Positions 15,601-30,600 of a stretch of DNA of 64,000 bases are shown here, one piece after another; positions within the stretch are counted from its first letter, which is position 1, and the number at the start of each line of letters is the position of its first letter. Both the position numbers and the translations under genes were made by a program. Location of the stretch: NCBI RefSeq assembly GCF_910592395.1, contig NC_088308.1:9003001-9067000 (forward strand), given 5' to 3'. The notes under the pieces are model-generated. The model was not told the DNA's origin. It did not search any database and saw nothing but the letters and a program-made list of their open reading frames with translations. This stretch comes from Lineus longissimus (taxonomy: Eukaryota > Nemertea > Pilidiophora > Heteronemertea > Lineidae).

Positions 15601-18600
15601 CCCGGTCAAATTACAGTAGAACCTCTCTAAGCGGACACCTCTCTATTACGGACATCTCTCTATTACGGACATCTCTCTATTACGGACATCTCTCTATTAA
15701 GGACACTAGTTTTGGTCCCCAATTGGGTGTTTCTATTCAAATCAACCTCTTTAACCAGGACACCTCTCTATTAGGGACAGCATTTGTCTGTCCCAATTGT
15801 GTCCATAATAGAGAGGTTCTACTGTATTTACCATTTTGGAATTAATTGAAAGAGTGTGGGGTCCCTTATCATTCTTTGAGCTGCAGGTTATTTCAATTTC
15901 TGTTCTTTTGTCTTTAAAAATACTTGCATTCTTTTTAAAGTGTACCATTATTGAATACTTTTGGACTATTTTTGTTTTGTAACCAGGGCTACTAATGCTT
16001 CCGGGCCAATGCGCTGGCAATTTTTCTCTGTACATGTAAGGTAGAATGGGGTAATTGTAGCCCCTGCCTATGCTATTGATTGATATCCCCATGCATCAAA
16101 CAATGCAGGGGCTACAAATAAACAAGGGCTACAATTACCCCATTCTACCTGACATGTATGTTTATTTTTGTTTGACTGAATAAAGAATACTAAACTGAAA
16201 ATCACTTGCCCTGGAGAGAAAGAATACTACACTGAAACCCATTTGCCCTGGAGCGAATTCTGACTTACAATATATCGGTCTCTGTCTTTTCGAAGAGGCT
16301 GCCTGACTGATATAGACCCAAATGTCAGGTTCACTTCAAAGTATTTAATGGCTTCAGTCGTGCTAACCATCTCGAATCTCAACAGTTTGTATGGGTCCTG
16401 AAATCAAAGCAAAGCACATCATCATCATAATATCATAACCCTATTGGATTATGGAGTCCACGAAAGACCACTGTCAACCTCTGTGGGATATTTTACTTGC
16501 CCTGGCATAGACACTCAGGTACAAGGGAACACAGCTTTTAGTCTCATCTGACCGACGCGCGAGTATTTCATACGTTGTACGTGTTGTGAAAAGCCAGGAA
16601 TTTTATTTCTTTGAAAGCCACACGGGTTCATCCTGAAATACAATCCTGGGTTTATCCCGGGATTGAACCCGGGCCCTCTTGTGTGGTAGCCACTAGGCTA
16701 TGAGGCTCCCCAAATAGTATGATAATAACGATAATAAACGGCGTGCTGCAGCCGCAGTAGTCAAATGACAGCTGCAGCCGCAATCAGTCCTTTGTATAAT
16801 AGTGTAAATATAGCCAAACTTTGGCAGTAACGTTTCTTATTTTCAAGATTTCGGTTATAGGGGATATATACTGTAGACAAGGTATAAATGTTTGCAATTT
16901 GGGAGACATATACAAAGTCAACCAATTTCAATTTTCAATCTAAACAACAGCCAAAAAATCTTGGCAGCATATGCAGAATTTAGCAAAATTTAGTTTGGCC
17001 GATTTGCCAAATTTCGGCTTTGCAAACTTTACCCAATTCATCATATCTTGAACTCCAAAACTAACTAGCATGTACCTTTGAGTCCTGATCTGAGGCAGTT
17101 AACTGCAAGAAAGATAAATCGACTTGCTGTGTATCCGGAATAGTCGTCTCATAGTTGACTTTCGTCCATGTTGGAGTGAAGAAATTACGGTTGATTGTGA
17201 CCTGAACCAGCGCCGTCGTCCAGAGTGACGGATTGCCACCATCGTAAGCTCGAACACGCAGCTGAAAGAGAAACAGATATAACACGTGTTTGAATTGCAG
17301 TTGTATTTGGGATGCTTACAGTCCAAGTCGCAATTGACATCCCTTCTGCTTTGTGTCAGTTATGCGCAAGTTGTGCACCAAGTTGTGCACCAAGCTGTGC
17401 ATCAAGCTGTGGACCAAGTTGTGCACCAAGTTGTGCATCAAGCTGTGGACCAAGTTGTGCACCAAGCTGTGCATCAAGCTGTTCACCGAGTTGTGCACCA
17501 AGCTGTGCATCAAGCTGTGGACCAAGTTGTGCACCAAGTTGTGCACCGAGTTAGCTGCGCACCAAGCTGTGCACCAAGTTGTGCACCAAGTTGTACACCA
17601 AGTTGTGCACCAAGTTGTGCACCAAGTTGTGCACCAAGCTGTGCACCAAGCTGTTCACCAAGTTGTGCATCACTGGCACCTGGACATCTAAAGACTTAGG
17701 CAGCACAACTAACACTTGAACAAGATTGGTAGACATTTGACTTACCGTGTACTTTTCGATAGTTCCAGGCAAGACTGTATTCATCAGAGAGACGTTGCCA
17801 GATATTGAATCAATCTTGAACTTAGTTGTCCCAGCATCATCGCCAATGAGCTGATACTTGACTAGGTTGTATGGTGACTGTATTAAAAGGAGGTTGTGAC
17901 AATAACATTGGCATTTGTACATGTCTATCTCTAGAAGATATCAGGGTTATCTTCATGACTTGAGTAAATGGTCTCTTCATCATTACGACAACTCGAAAAA
18001 AGCAAATGACATCAATCATGACAGACATCGCACTGAGAACAAGGAGTCTGTTGTGTACATTTCTGGCAATACCGATCTCGATGGCCTAGTGGCTAAGGCA
18101 TCCGCCTCGTGACCAGAAGGTCGAAGGTTCGAGGCCCGCTGGTAACCTCTTTCCAATGCGGCCAGTTGGTTAGCCGCCGGCTAGTTAAATATAGGGTACA
18201 AGCTGCCTTCTCACCAGGCACCTGGCATTAGAGATAGGAGTTTGGAAGTAAAAAGTGTCTCATGAGCCAAAAGTTGGCTGGCCCTTTCATTAGGGGTGAC
18301 ACTATAATAAACAGACTTTAGTTTACTTTTAGATTTGGCATGGGAACACATGCCAGAGCATTTTTTGCAGTGAAGTTGGTCGGATTGAGTGTTTTGAATG
18401 GACATATCTACACGCAGGAGGTCAAGATTATTTAGCGTTGATATCATGAAATTCTAATTTTAGAAATGAAAGTGAAAGGGAAAATGTCTCAACATTGCGA
18501 ACATTACTATACAGACGACTTGGTTTGGCATTTGCCTTGCTCATTTGAGTTATTGAGGTAAGACTGAAACCTGTTGCACTTCAAATGTTTATAACATTGT

Positions 18601-21600
18601 ATAATGTGATCTCAGAAAGCTTGGCTGTGCAACAGCATAGCCAGGAATGTGAAAAAGACAAAGAATTTAATCAAGCTAGTGATAGAAATTGGAGGTGACC
18701 AGCTCCTGAAATCAGACCAGTTGAAGTGAACTGTCAGGTTGGTGAAAAACTGCATCAATCGCTATCTCAGTCACTGAGAATCCAAGCGGCCTGGGTAGGG
18801 CAAACAACAAAAAACGAACAACTTACAACACTATCTTGATCAGTAGCTGTCACGGCCTGGTAGACTACATCATTCGTTTTAGTAGCTTCACTTATAGTGA
18901 ATCTGTACGGCATATTCTGAAACACCGGCGGAAATGTATTCCTTGTGACAGACAACCTGACGGTAGCGTTCTGGCGGGTTGTCTCAGAGGGCTTGCCGAG
19001 GTCGACCGCGTATGCTACGATGTTGTACGTCTTGGCCAGGCAGGGCGCAAGCTGTAGTGTCCGCTTCAAAGATATGATGCCCGATACTGCATCTATCTGG
19101 AAGCATTCCGAGCCGGTCCCAGTGTTAAGGTAGTAACGGACTACATCATTTGGGGGCTGAAATGGCAATGAATACGGTACTTAGTTAACCACTTAATAAA
19201 AAAGTACTTGCAGACAATCAAAGGCATTTGCAATGAAAACGGAAGACAATACAAAGTTACATATACTCGCCACATGGCAGATACACTCAGTTTTATTACA
19301 CTGCATGAAAATATTACACGTATTTGGCATAAGAAAGTTAAATTGTTGACAGCTTACTTTGGCAGGGAAATAAATTACCATTATTTGCTCACTTCAGCTT
19401 CCACCTTAAACACATGCCTAGTTCTACTTTTACTAGTACATGCCTTTTTCCACTTTTACTAATACATGCCTGGTTACACCTTTGCTAGAACATGCCTGGT
19501 TCAACTTTTGCTAGAACATGCCTGGTTCAACTTTTGCCAGTACATGTCTGGTTCAACATTTGCCAGTACATGTCTGGTTCAACTTTTGCCAGTACATGTC
19601 TGGTTCAACATTTGCCAGTACATGTCTGGTTCAACTTTTGCCAGTACATGTCTGGTTCAACTTTTGCCAGTACATGTCTGGTTCAACATTTGCCAGTACA
19701 TGTCTGGTTCAACTTTTGCCAGTACATGTCTGGTTCAACATTTGCCAGTACATGTCTGGTTCAACTTTTGCCAGTACATGTCTGGTTCAACATTTGCCAG
19801 TACATGTCTGGTTCAACTTTTGCCAGTACATACCTGGTTTCACATTTGCTAGTACATGCCTGGTTTCATTTTTGCCATTACATCCCTGGTTCCACTTATG
19901 CTAGTACATCCCTGCTTCCACTTTTGCTAGTACATGCCTGGTTACACCTTTGCTAGAACATGCCTGGTTCAACCTTTGCTAGAACATGCCTGGTTCAACT
20001 TTTGCCAGTACATGTCTGGTTCAACTTTTGCCAGTACATGTCTGGTTCAACATTTGCCAGTACATGTCTGGTTCAACTTTTGCCAGTACATGTCTGGTTC
20101 AACTTTTGCCAGTACATACCTGGTTACACTTTTGCTAGTACATGCCTGGTTTCATTTTTGCTATTATATGCCTGGTTCAACTTTTGCTGGTACAAGCCTG
20201 GTCAAACTTTTGCTAGTACAGCCCTGGTTACACCTTTGCTAGAACATGCCTGGTTCAACTTTTGCTATTACATGCCTGGTTCAACCTTTGCTAGTCGATG
20301 CCTTGTTTCACTTTTGCTATTATATCCCTGGTTCAACTTTTCCAGTTCATGCCATGTCGCTAGTGCAATTCTTACCTGCTTGTCACTATCGGTGGCTGAC
20401 AAAGTTGCTAGTTTTATTCCCAAATTCTCCGTCTCCGGGATCTCAATAATCGGGAGTGAAAGACTCTGAGTTGTGAAGACGGGTGGATTGTTGTTACGGT
20501 TCACTGTAAACTGACAAGTTGTTGTGGCAAACTTGCTTGGGCTGCCGCCATCTTGGGCTTGTATGCGAACCTGCAGATGAATATTTGATCATTAGGCTAT
20601 TCAACATTAATTATCTGTTTATCATCTCACAACTTTGATAATATTTGGTGAGCAGCCTTTGATATCATGTATCTGTTTATCATCTCACAACTTTGATAAT
20701 ATTTGGTGAGCAGCCTTTGATATCATGTTTGTTTACTCCGCTTGGGAGGATTTGGTCTGAAATTGAAATCAGCCACAAAAGAAATAAGCTATTTCACGAG
20801 AAAATGGCACTCTAATTTTTGGTTATTTCACACAGAAAATGCTACATTTGAACCAAATGTCATTATATCACCTGAAACATCAAAGTCCAAGGCACCTAGA
20901 AATACCTACTTTGCCAGAAGTAAACAAAGAATAAAAAGAAAGCACAAACTATTTGAAGCGATATATTGAGGCTTTTTGCATGCAGTGTTGTTTTTTTTTA
21001 AATGGAGTAAATGCCTAACAATCCCCAGGGACTGCCTCATTATGTGGGTTTCAGCCTTGTACACCATCCCATACCTCTTCAACAAAAACTTGTCACTTAT
21101 TTATCAAACTATAAGGTGGAATGGGGTAATTGTAGCCCTGGTTTATTTGTAGCCCCTGCATTGTTTGATGGATGGGGATATCAATCAATATCATAGGCAG
21201 GGGCTACAATTACTCCATTCTAACTTACATCACGTTATTAATAACACCACTGGAAATATTAACAAAATTATGCTATTTTTTTCAAAACTACTCACCGTGT
21301 AAACGGAGCTTGGATCTGTAGCAAGACTAGTACCCTTCAAGCTGATCTCTCCTGAATTGACATTCACCTCGAAAAATGTTGGGGCATTTCCATCGCCAAT
21401 CATGAAGTAAATGACCTTACCAAAGTCACCCTTAAAGAAAATGTGCAATGATAAAGAAAAAAGTTTATCACGATGGTTTCGATTGACAAGATGTGTGTTT
21501 CAAACTCTAGTCTTCCAGAGGCTTCTATGGCCAATCACTAAAGTGCAACACAAAAAACATCACAACAATTCATAAAAATTTGTTTTTTGTAATGGTAAAA

Positions 21601-24600
21601 AAACCCAAAAAACCCCCGCAATCCTTTCAAGGACACGACACAATGTGGTAAAATTGTTCCAAATCAAAGAAATTCTAAGAAACTGCGACCTAAATGCGTA
21701 CCGGGTCTGTGTCGGTCGCGCTTACGGCTGAGACCGACGAACGGACTGGGTGGTTCTCCTGCAGAGCTCTATTGCAAGGCGGCACCGTTGCGAACGCCGG
21801 CGTAGCATCATTCTTGATGATTGTGATGGTCACTTTTGCCTGTGTGGTGCCGACCTTGGGGGGAGTACCACCGTCGCTAACTTGTACATCGAACTGGAAA
21901 AATATACAAGCAATAAGTTATCTGATATCTGAAAGTAACATCTGGCAGCTAATTACAATTTCAGAGTTTGATTAAGTACTGGAGTGCACACCTGACATGT
22001 GGATTTCTACTTCCGATGAATGACCCCATTTCTTTTTCCACAAAAAAAGTGGCTTTATATTTTTGAAAACATTGATCAAATTGTTTTATATCAAGGATGT
22101 TCATGGCCAGCTGCAAAACTCTCACACTTCAAGTTGAAGTCAGAGTCGGAAACTTGCTAAAGCATGCTTATATCCTCAAGTATTCTACTGACCTGAAAGC
22201 TCTTCTCTGGTATACCAATGACAGGTTTCTTCAGAAAGACTCGTCCATCTGAATCAATTGTGATGAAATCCAGCGCCCTAGGACTGTTCAGGATCGTGAA
22301 AGTCTTGGTGTTGAACGGAGCCTACAAGAGCAAAACTTCGTTTAAAAAGATACTCTTACTGGTGAGAGTGAACTGTAATGCATCCCGAGATCAGGCTTTT
22401 TTCACTCCTTCATCATATACAAACCCCTGAGAAGAAGCAGTAAAATCCACTTCAAAGTACGCTCCAATTGGCGCCTTTTTTTTCCTATGCTGCAATCCAT
22501 CAGAAGGGTATGAATTTCATAATGGGTTTGAAATATCGACAGGCGGTGTATATTGAAAACCACTGGTTATGCCAGGATGGAGTTTACCCTTTCTCTGCCG
22601 AGTGACCTTTTTTTAGGACAACCATCATTGCAGAACGATTGAAGATTATCAAATCATGTGTATATCAAAGTTGTCCGATATCATCATTTAAAACTCATAA
22701 AACCCAAATGCTGTTATTTTTCTGATAAAATTCTCAAAAAACAATCTCGTTGAATGACTAGAAGTGTTATTCCCTCATTTTCAATGTCAAGTTTGTGTAT
22801 CAAGTAGATTTCGAAAAATAAAAAAATTGAGAGAAAAATATATTTTGATTTGAAAAACCAAAATCAAAATCAAAGTATTTTTTGTTGTTGATATTTTCGA
22901 GAATCGGAAATATAAAAGGGCATGAAAATTTGGTGATTTAAAGTTACAGAATAAGCTTTAGTGTAATCTCTTCAGACAGTTGTTCGGTCACAGTAGTAGT
23001 CAGCGCTGTTATTTCCCCTTATTTTTGGAAATTATACCGTCACTCACCCTGGTATCCTGATCATTTGCAGTCAGGGTCAGGAATGGTACCAGAACAGCTT
23101 GGTTCTCAAATATGGTCTTGGTGTAAACCAAGTTTCCTGTAAAACTTGGCGTGTTAAGATTACGGTTGATGAGTATATTCACTAGGGCACTGGCATGACG
23201 TTGTGGAGTGCCGTTATCACTTGCTTGGACGGTTACCTGAAAATAGAGATTTTTTTTAAACCATGTTGTCGTACATGTATATGTGTAGGGTCATGATTTT
23301 TAGCCTCGCCACAAGGGGGCAGGACCCTGCCGACTCTGGTGAACATTTACAGGCATTTACTGTCAGGGTTTTATATAAGAGTTTTCCTTCTCCTAGACTG
23401 GTTGCCTACTAGGGCAAAGGAGGTCAGACTCCAGCTGGCACTGGTTTACAGGATACCAGCAGCTAGCAGTCAAACCAGTCGGCAAACCAGCATGAGGTCA
23501 TGTTGAGGTAGCTCGTAAAAACTCCCTTATTTCACATTTTCTAAGGGATTTCTCCCCTAGCGGACCCCTCTACCAAGGACTCTAATTTTGATCCCAAATT
23601 GGTCGCTTCCATTTACTTCGACCTCTCTAATCAGGACACCTCTTTATTAAGGACAGCACTTGTCTGTCTATTCCTTATAGAGAGGTTCTACTGTACAAAT
23701 ATGTTCTTATTGGCCGATTGTGCATAAAATATCAACCTTGAAGACATTTTTTCACTTTTTCAAATCAAGAATTCAAATACGCCTGGGGTCGTTTCAAATG
23801 TGGGGTGTTCTTATGTGTCAAGGATTGAAAGTAAAAAATGACAGATAGTTCTAACAGTATTCGACCCTTTTCAATGAAATATACTGGTAGGAGGAAACCA
23901 GAAACCCTGTCGAGCACTTACCACATACTTCATTACATTATTGTCAGGTATGGGTTGGTGGAGGTTGATTTGTCCAGTGGTGGGGTCGGTAGTGAAGTAA
24001 ATGTTGCCATCTCCAACGCCAGTCTGGGCATATGCAAGGGTCTTGAACGGTACCTGAAAAGAAATACAAATTTTTTTAACGATCAACTCATTAAAGGGGA
24101 CTATAGGCTGGAGTTGGGGGTCAAACTGGGTGTCTTCATGTGACTCATATGCACAGTTGGGGATTGGGTCGATTTTTATTTAGGACTGAAGATCTTGCTG
24201 ATGCAGGGTAGAACAGTTTCAGTATGACTGCAAGATAGGAGAAAATCCTCATGGCGATTCTGTGCAACTTTATCTTGCCCACCTGCCTGCCGTCTATAGA
24301 CTCCCTTTAAGTATATAAGGTTTGTATCATAATCGGATGGTCTTATGTAACTGAATGTACTGCAAATACTTCCAAATTTCCACTTATTTTGCCATGATTA
24401 CATTGTGTTTGCGTCAAACATCGGTCTTTACGACAAAATCTTTTTGGCATCATGCGGTCAATGTCATGTCATTCAATGGTATAAGGAGTGATTTGACCAT
24501 CTTCATGCCTAGAAAGTGCTTCAAAGAATCATTTGTTGAATGTTTTTTTGACCCCTAATAATTTGTGCATCTTTTAATTTGGGCATCCCGCTAAACAGGC

Positions 24601-27600
24601 CTTATTATACCATGGTATAAAACCACTGCACCACATTTGATACAGATATATCGGCTTACTGGAGATGCATCATTTGCTGTCAGCTTGAACACGCTCCGTG
24701 AAGTTTGGTGGTTCCAATCGATCGTAGTCGTGTAGACATTTTTGGTGAAGACAGGTCCAACCTTGTTCCTGATGACGGTTATGGTCACCTTGGCTTTTCT
24801 CGGGGCAACTCGTTGTGGCGTACCCATGTCCTTAGCGTCAACATCGAACTGAAAATTTAATAATTATAACTATAATTAGTAAAGGACGATATAAGGTTAT
24901 GGTGTATAACTTCGGAAACATGCACATAGGGATTCAAGTGGTACAGTCCAAATCACAATTGTCATCCCTAAATTTGCGTCATTGACGCGCTACCCAGCGT
25001 GTAGGCCGTGCGTAGTTTTCGCGAAAACCTAGAGAGACAAGCGCGTCACTGGTGCGTCTTTGACGCGCAACTCGAATGTACATTTCACGTCACTGACGCG
25101 AAGCAGGACAGATGTCAATTTTGATTTGGACTGTATGTGCATTCAACATTGGAATGCCTCAAGCAGATTTACATGTGGTTTTTTTTCCAAAACAGAGTTG
25201 TTTGGCCAAAACGCTGTAGAGTTCGCGATTTCTCTATTTCACAAAAAAGCCTTTACTTCGAACTTTGAAGTATTGGTAATGAGTTTATGCCATGATCCAG
25301 CTCAAAAGAATTAACCACTTTGCTATGGGACAGCGTTATTATGTTTGAAATGGCTTCCCATAGCCTCATTTGCATCATACATTTTCCCACATGTCATCAT
25401 GATGTCATAAGACCAACATTTTGGGCTTTCGTACAGATGAGGTCAATCGAAACTTGGGAAATGGGCATAGTCCTCTACAAAATCTGGGAACGGAGGGACT
25501 GGAGGAAATATTTGTGGAGAGAAAGATATTTGTGAACCGAAAGAAATTTTACCTGGTACACATCTGTGTCGGCCGAGTCTTGATAGAGGGGGCTCTGCAC
25601 GAATATCTGGCCTGAGACCGCATCTATCCTGAAGTACTGCCTCGCGAGGATGTTTGACGGTGCCGCGGTCTCAATGATATTATATCGGATATTTTTCCAT
25701 GGACCCTGAAAACCAAAAATTAATAGGGTGCCAGGGTGAAATTTGATAAGCGGTCAGTCTGAATACTTGTGTGATCCCAGTTTTCAAAGTATCAAAATCC
25801 TAATCCCAACAGATCCCAGTTGAACAGGGATCCAAACTGGGATCCTGGGTGGATGCCACTTTTACAAACAGGGATCCTAGTGGGATTTGGAAATCCCACT
25901 TGGATCCCGCTTAATCCTGGTGGAACCCCGCAGTTACTTTTTCTGTGGAGTTCTACTGTGGTTGGATTTTATGACTACTTGAATTCTTAAAGTTGTTTGC
26001 CTCACGAAATTGGCTGCTTGGTATACACTCTGAAACATAAAGGTTTCTGCGATGTTCTTGAAAACCTTTTAGGGGTTTTCAACCGACACAAGTATGCACC
26101 CTGAAGAGATTTTCAGGGTTATGAAATGTTTCATATTCAATTGGCAGATGACAGGTAATGGCAATTAGTTTGTCTGTTTTGTAAATAAAAAAAATCTCAT
26201 ATCAAAAATACTCACGGGCCTGTCATTATCTGTGGCGGACACTGTTAAAACGGCTTGATTCAGGGATTTTGTTTCGGGAATCGTTTCGGCGTAATCTGTT
26301 TTTGCGAATGTCGGATCGTTTAGATTTCGGGAAACTGTGATGGAGACGGATGCAGTGACCGGCGTACATTTCGTTCCTTTGTGTGGATCCGAGGCAACGA
26401 TACGAAGCTGGAAAGACAAATCGACAAGTTCTTTTTTTAATGTCTGATATTTTTGTCGTTGTTCAACTTGTACCTTTTTCAAACACATCATTGGATATTT
26501 CTTAATCTTCTCCTGCATGTGATAATAAGCCATGAAATTGAAAACGAAATTGACACTTATATACCGCAAAATCCAAGATGACTTTGCTCTTAACAGATGG
26601 ATTTTTAGCCCACATCTGAAAATGGCAGCAGTCTTAGCCTTTTAAATATATCAACACTGTGTTCGTTCCAAAGTCTGGCCGTCTGCCGAAGGAAGCTCCT
26701 GCCACCGGACGGTCCCAGGCGATAGCTGGGGATCCTCAGGAGACATCATACTCCGTAGCAGTCGCAGTTTTCCGTAGCAATCACAAAGGCAGTAATCCGG
26801 GCCAGTTCATTCAGCGGTCCCCACAGCTCCCTCTCAAGGCCATAAACAACATTAGGCTGAGAAGATGGAGAAGTTGGGGGCAATTGGAAAGAGTATGTGG
26901 GCTAGAGTTGAGTTGGCACTCCCTTCTGACACAGTGCAGGGGCGTAGCTAGAGGGGATTGAGGCAGGGAAAGTGCTCCCATAAGTTACTAAAAAATGCGT
27001 TTTTGACCATGATTTTAGCAGAAAAATTTCAACAAGTGTTATTTTGGCCCCCGACCAAAAGTCTTGTTACGGGACTGCAGTATCAGATCTCATTAGGTGG
27101 ACATGTCGACCATGTTATCAAATACTTAGGCGATAAATGATTGTGGCCTCCCTAGGTGTCTTAGAGCTTCCAAATTACGTTTGAAACTGCCTTGTCCCTA
27201 CCGCCAAACATTGCTTTCCCATCATTAGACAAGAATAGGCAATGACAGATAAAGAGGGGAGGTAAAATGACAACACACATTTTATGAAATACCTTGAAAA
27301 TAGACAATAACTGAGTTATAATAATGTTCAAAAAGCTTTTCAAAGGCTCTGTTCAGTTTTTGACAGAGATGCATATCATTTTTAGGTGAAATTTCACAAA
27401 CCTTACATACTTGCAATGGTACAAAAAACATCTTTTTGTTACCTACCATATAGTTCAGGTTGTTCTCGGCAGTCAAAGCAGTCCTGACAGACACACGATT
27501 GGTTGCAGAGTCGAATATGAAATATGCCGGAGCGTTTGGGTCCCCAATGACCTGATAGCTGATCTGGTTGAATGGCTGGAACAGAGAAATTGTTATGCAG

Positions 27601-30600
27601 TCATAAAAAATATCTTTTTACTCTTAAACTTCAAAAATAACTTTATAACTACCGGTAATAAATAACTAACAAAAAATGTTTTTGATTGAAAAGCGCTTTG
27701 AGACAGTAGATGATACAGTGAAAAGCGCTATATAAGAACTCGCTGTTATTATTATCATTATCATTATTAACATCAGTTTTTGTACAAAATGAACAAAAAT
27801 GCTGGTCCGGTCTAATGTAATAAGTGCAAGGTTGACTGTAACAAGTACATGTACAGTAGGCCCTCCCTCAGTAGTCACCTCTGTATTAAGGACACTATGT
27901 GTGGTCCCAATTGGTAGTTTCTATTTAAGTTGACCTCTGTAATCAGGATGCCTTGCTATTATGGACAGCACTCCAAGCGGTCCTGAGGGTGTCCTTAATT
28001 GTGAGGTTCTACTAACTATAACTTACAGCAGCATCATTGTCAGTCGCCTGTACATTACCAGGCTGGATAGGAATCACGAATCCATTAATAGCATTCTCCA
28101 GGACAGTTCCAGAATATTGGCCAATGGGATTGCCACCAAAAGTGGGACAGAGAGTATTCCTTCGGACGGTGATAGTGACTCTCCCATTGGTGGAGAACTT
28201 TTGTCGCCACCCGTCATCTTGAGCTCGCACATCCATCTAAAACAGGTTAAGATTCATACATGAGAACGATACTTGTTCTAATGGTCAGGTCAATTACAAA
28301 TTTCCTGAATTGAATAATTAGGGGGCATGTCAAAAAGACAAACACTGCTCATCTCCCAATGGACCCCTGGCCGCCAGTAAAAAAAAAGATTTTGAGGAGC
28401 AGGTCGAAGCGGACCAACACTGTTTATTTCTCCATGAACTCCTCCCCCTCTAGTAAGATGAGGGAGCATGTCAAAACTATTTTGAAGCCAAAAAGACAAA
28501 CACTGACTAAGACCCTAAAGATTAAACGCAACTCGTCTAACAAAATTGCTCATGCAAACGCTCCTTAAAACTGATGGGTTACCAAAAAATCTACTTGGTC
28601 ATGTAATTTCCAGCCCAAGGTGGTTGAAGGCGGCAGCTATAGCCCTCAGGCCGTTTTCAATTTCAAGAAGAAACTTACCACATATTGCGTCGCAGTGCCC
28701 TCATAGAGAGGCTTATTCAAATAAAAGATGCCAGTCTTCTCATCAAGCCGGAACATATCAGTTTCTGGCTTCTTCTGATTCTGCCATGAGTAACTCACAG
28801 TATCCTAAAAAACAAAACAGAACAGGAGTGAAATGTCATGTACGTTTCAGACAAAACAGAACAGGAGTGAAATGCCATGTATGTTTCAGACGAAACAGAA
28901 CAGGAGTGAAATGCCATGTACATTTCAGATGAAACAGAACAGGAGTGAAATGTCATGTATGTTTCAGACGAAACAGAACAGGAGTGAAATGCCATGTACA
29001 TTTCAGATTAAACAGAACAGGAGTGAAATGTCATGTATATTTCAGATGAAACAGAACAGGAGTGAAATGCCAAGTACATTTCAGACGAAACAGAACAGGA
29101 GTGAAATGCCATGTACGTTTTAGACGAAACAGAATAGGAGTGAAATTTCATGTACATTTGAGACAAAACAGAACAGGAGTTCTTCAAAAAATAGCTTGCA
29201 AATAGGACATAATCGATCATACTTACCCCAACATCTGCATCTGTGGCACTGAGCTTCACAATGGTTTTTCCTCCATCAAACAGATCGGTCTCTTGAAGAG
29301 TGACGCTGTACTGGCCACGTTGGGGGGCGACCCAAACTGGGGAGTTTGGATTACGAATCACGCTTATGGTAACAGAGGCGGTGGCTATCAACGTATCACT
29401 GGCGCTATCGGATGCTAGGACGCGTAACTGAAGGAGAAGGTTTTGTGATATTACCAAAAATATACAAGCTCATCTCACATCGGCACATTCTGAATAAACT
29501 GTCTGTCCTTTTAAGTTTAATATCTGGGAAATGGACGGACAAAATGTGTTCAAAATTTGTATACATCTCTGATGACGCGTTGTACATATCGCTTGTAAAT
29601 TTCAGCATAGTATCTATTTTAGGTTTTGATATTCCCTCTTTACCCGCATTTTGTCATTTTTTACGACTCTTTAAAATATTTTGATAAGAGTCAAGAGCCT
29701 GAAGTCTTTTTGCATTAGACTCTCCACAAATTCACCTTTCAATTGAAACAAAGACTTTGCATGTCTGTATCATTATTTTGAATTTTCACTCAGAACCAGT
29801 AAACTTTAACCATAAGCCTTACCTTTTTCCTGCTGCCACCTCACCCTAACCTCTTCCCTCGGGCACAAACCCGATATGCAGTGGGGATATGCTGTGGTTC
29901 CTGTTGTTAACATCATTTCAGTGAGACAATTGCCACAGTTAATGGCGTCCCTTGGTCATTAGGCACCAGACGTTTGGCCATGAATGACGTAGATTTACGT
30001 CATTGGGCACCAGACGATTGGCCATGAATGACGTAGAAAAACGTCTTTGGGCAACAGACGTTTGGCCATGAATGATGTAGATATAAGTCATTTGGCCCCA
30101 AGGTGTTGTGTTAAGTTAACGTAACACATGAGCATCCCCAATCATCATGCACAGTGCAACATTACAACAAAACTTACGATGTATCTGTCCAAGTCTTTAG
30201 TCTTCAAATCATTTCGCACACGAATCTCAAAGCCCAGGCCTGTGTTTTTTACTGTTTTGAACATATCCGGACTTGGCCAAATACCATCTGGCCTATACGT
30301 CATTACACCCTGTGAAGAAAAAAGGTATTTAAAATCCATCGGATAAAATATGCATGCTCTGTTGTGGAAACTACAAATTTGGAAGTTTACCCACAAAACA
30401 GCAATTTTTTATTTTGACAATTGCATCCTGATATAAAATTACTTGTTTTTTGAAAACACCTATTGTGATCACGTTAATAGCTAACACGTTAAAAACACTG
30501 GTGAATTGTGCACAATTGCATTTCTATTTTCATAGACCACCAGTAATTACGAACGGCATACTACTTTATTGAAACTTCTCCGTTGAAAACTTACCCCTGT

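Noticed and set aside
18073-18165. Functional tRNA gene
   Set aside because: A and B boxes are good, but I could not close all four stems and a SINE-like body follows.
19466-20469. Long plus-strand frames rich in CLVQLLPVHVWFN-like repeats
   Set aside because: They come from a stop-free 26-bp minisatellite in all three frames; there is no start context, domain or splice support.
28795-29123. Open frames of 13-residue repeats on both strands (39-bp array)
   Set aside because: A 39-bp unit with no stops keeps both strands open; it lies wholly within an intron.
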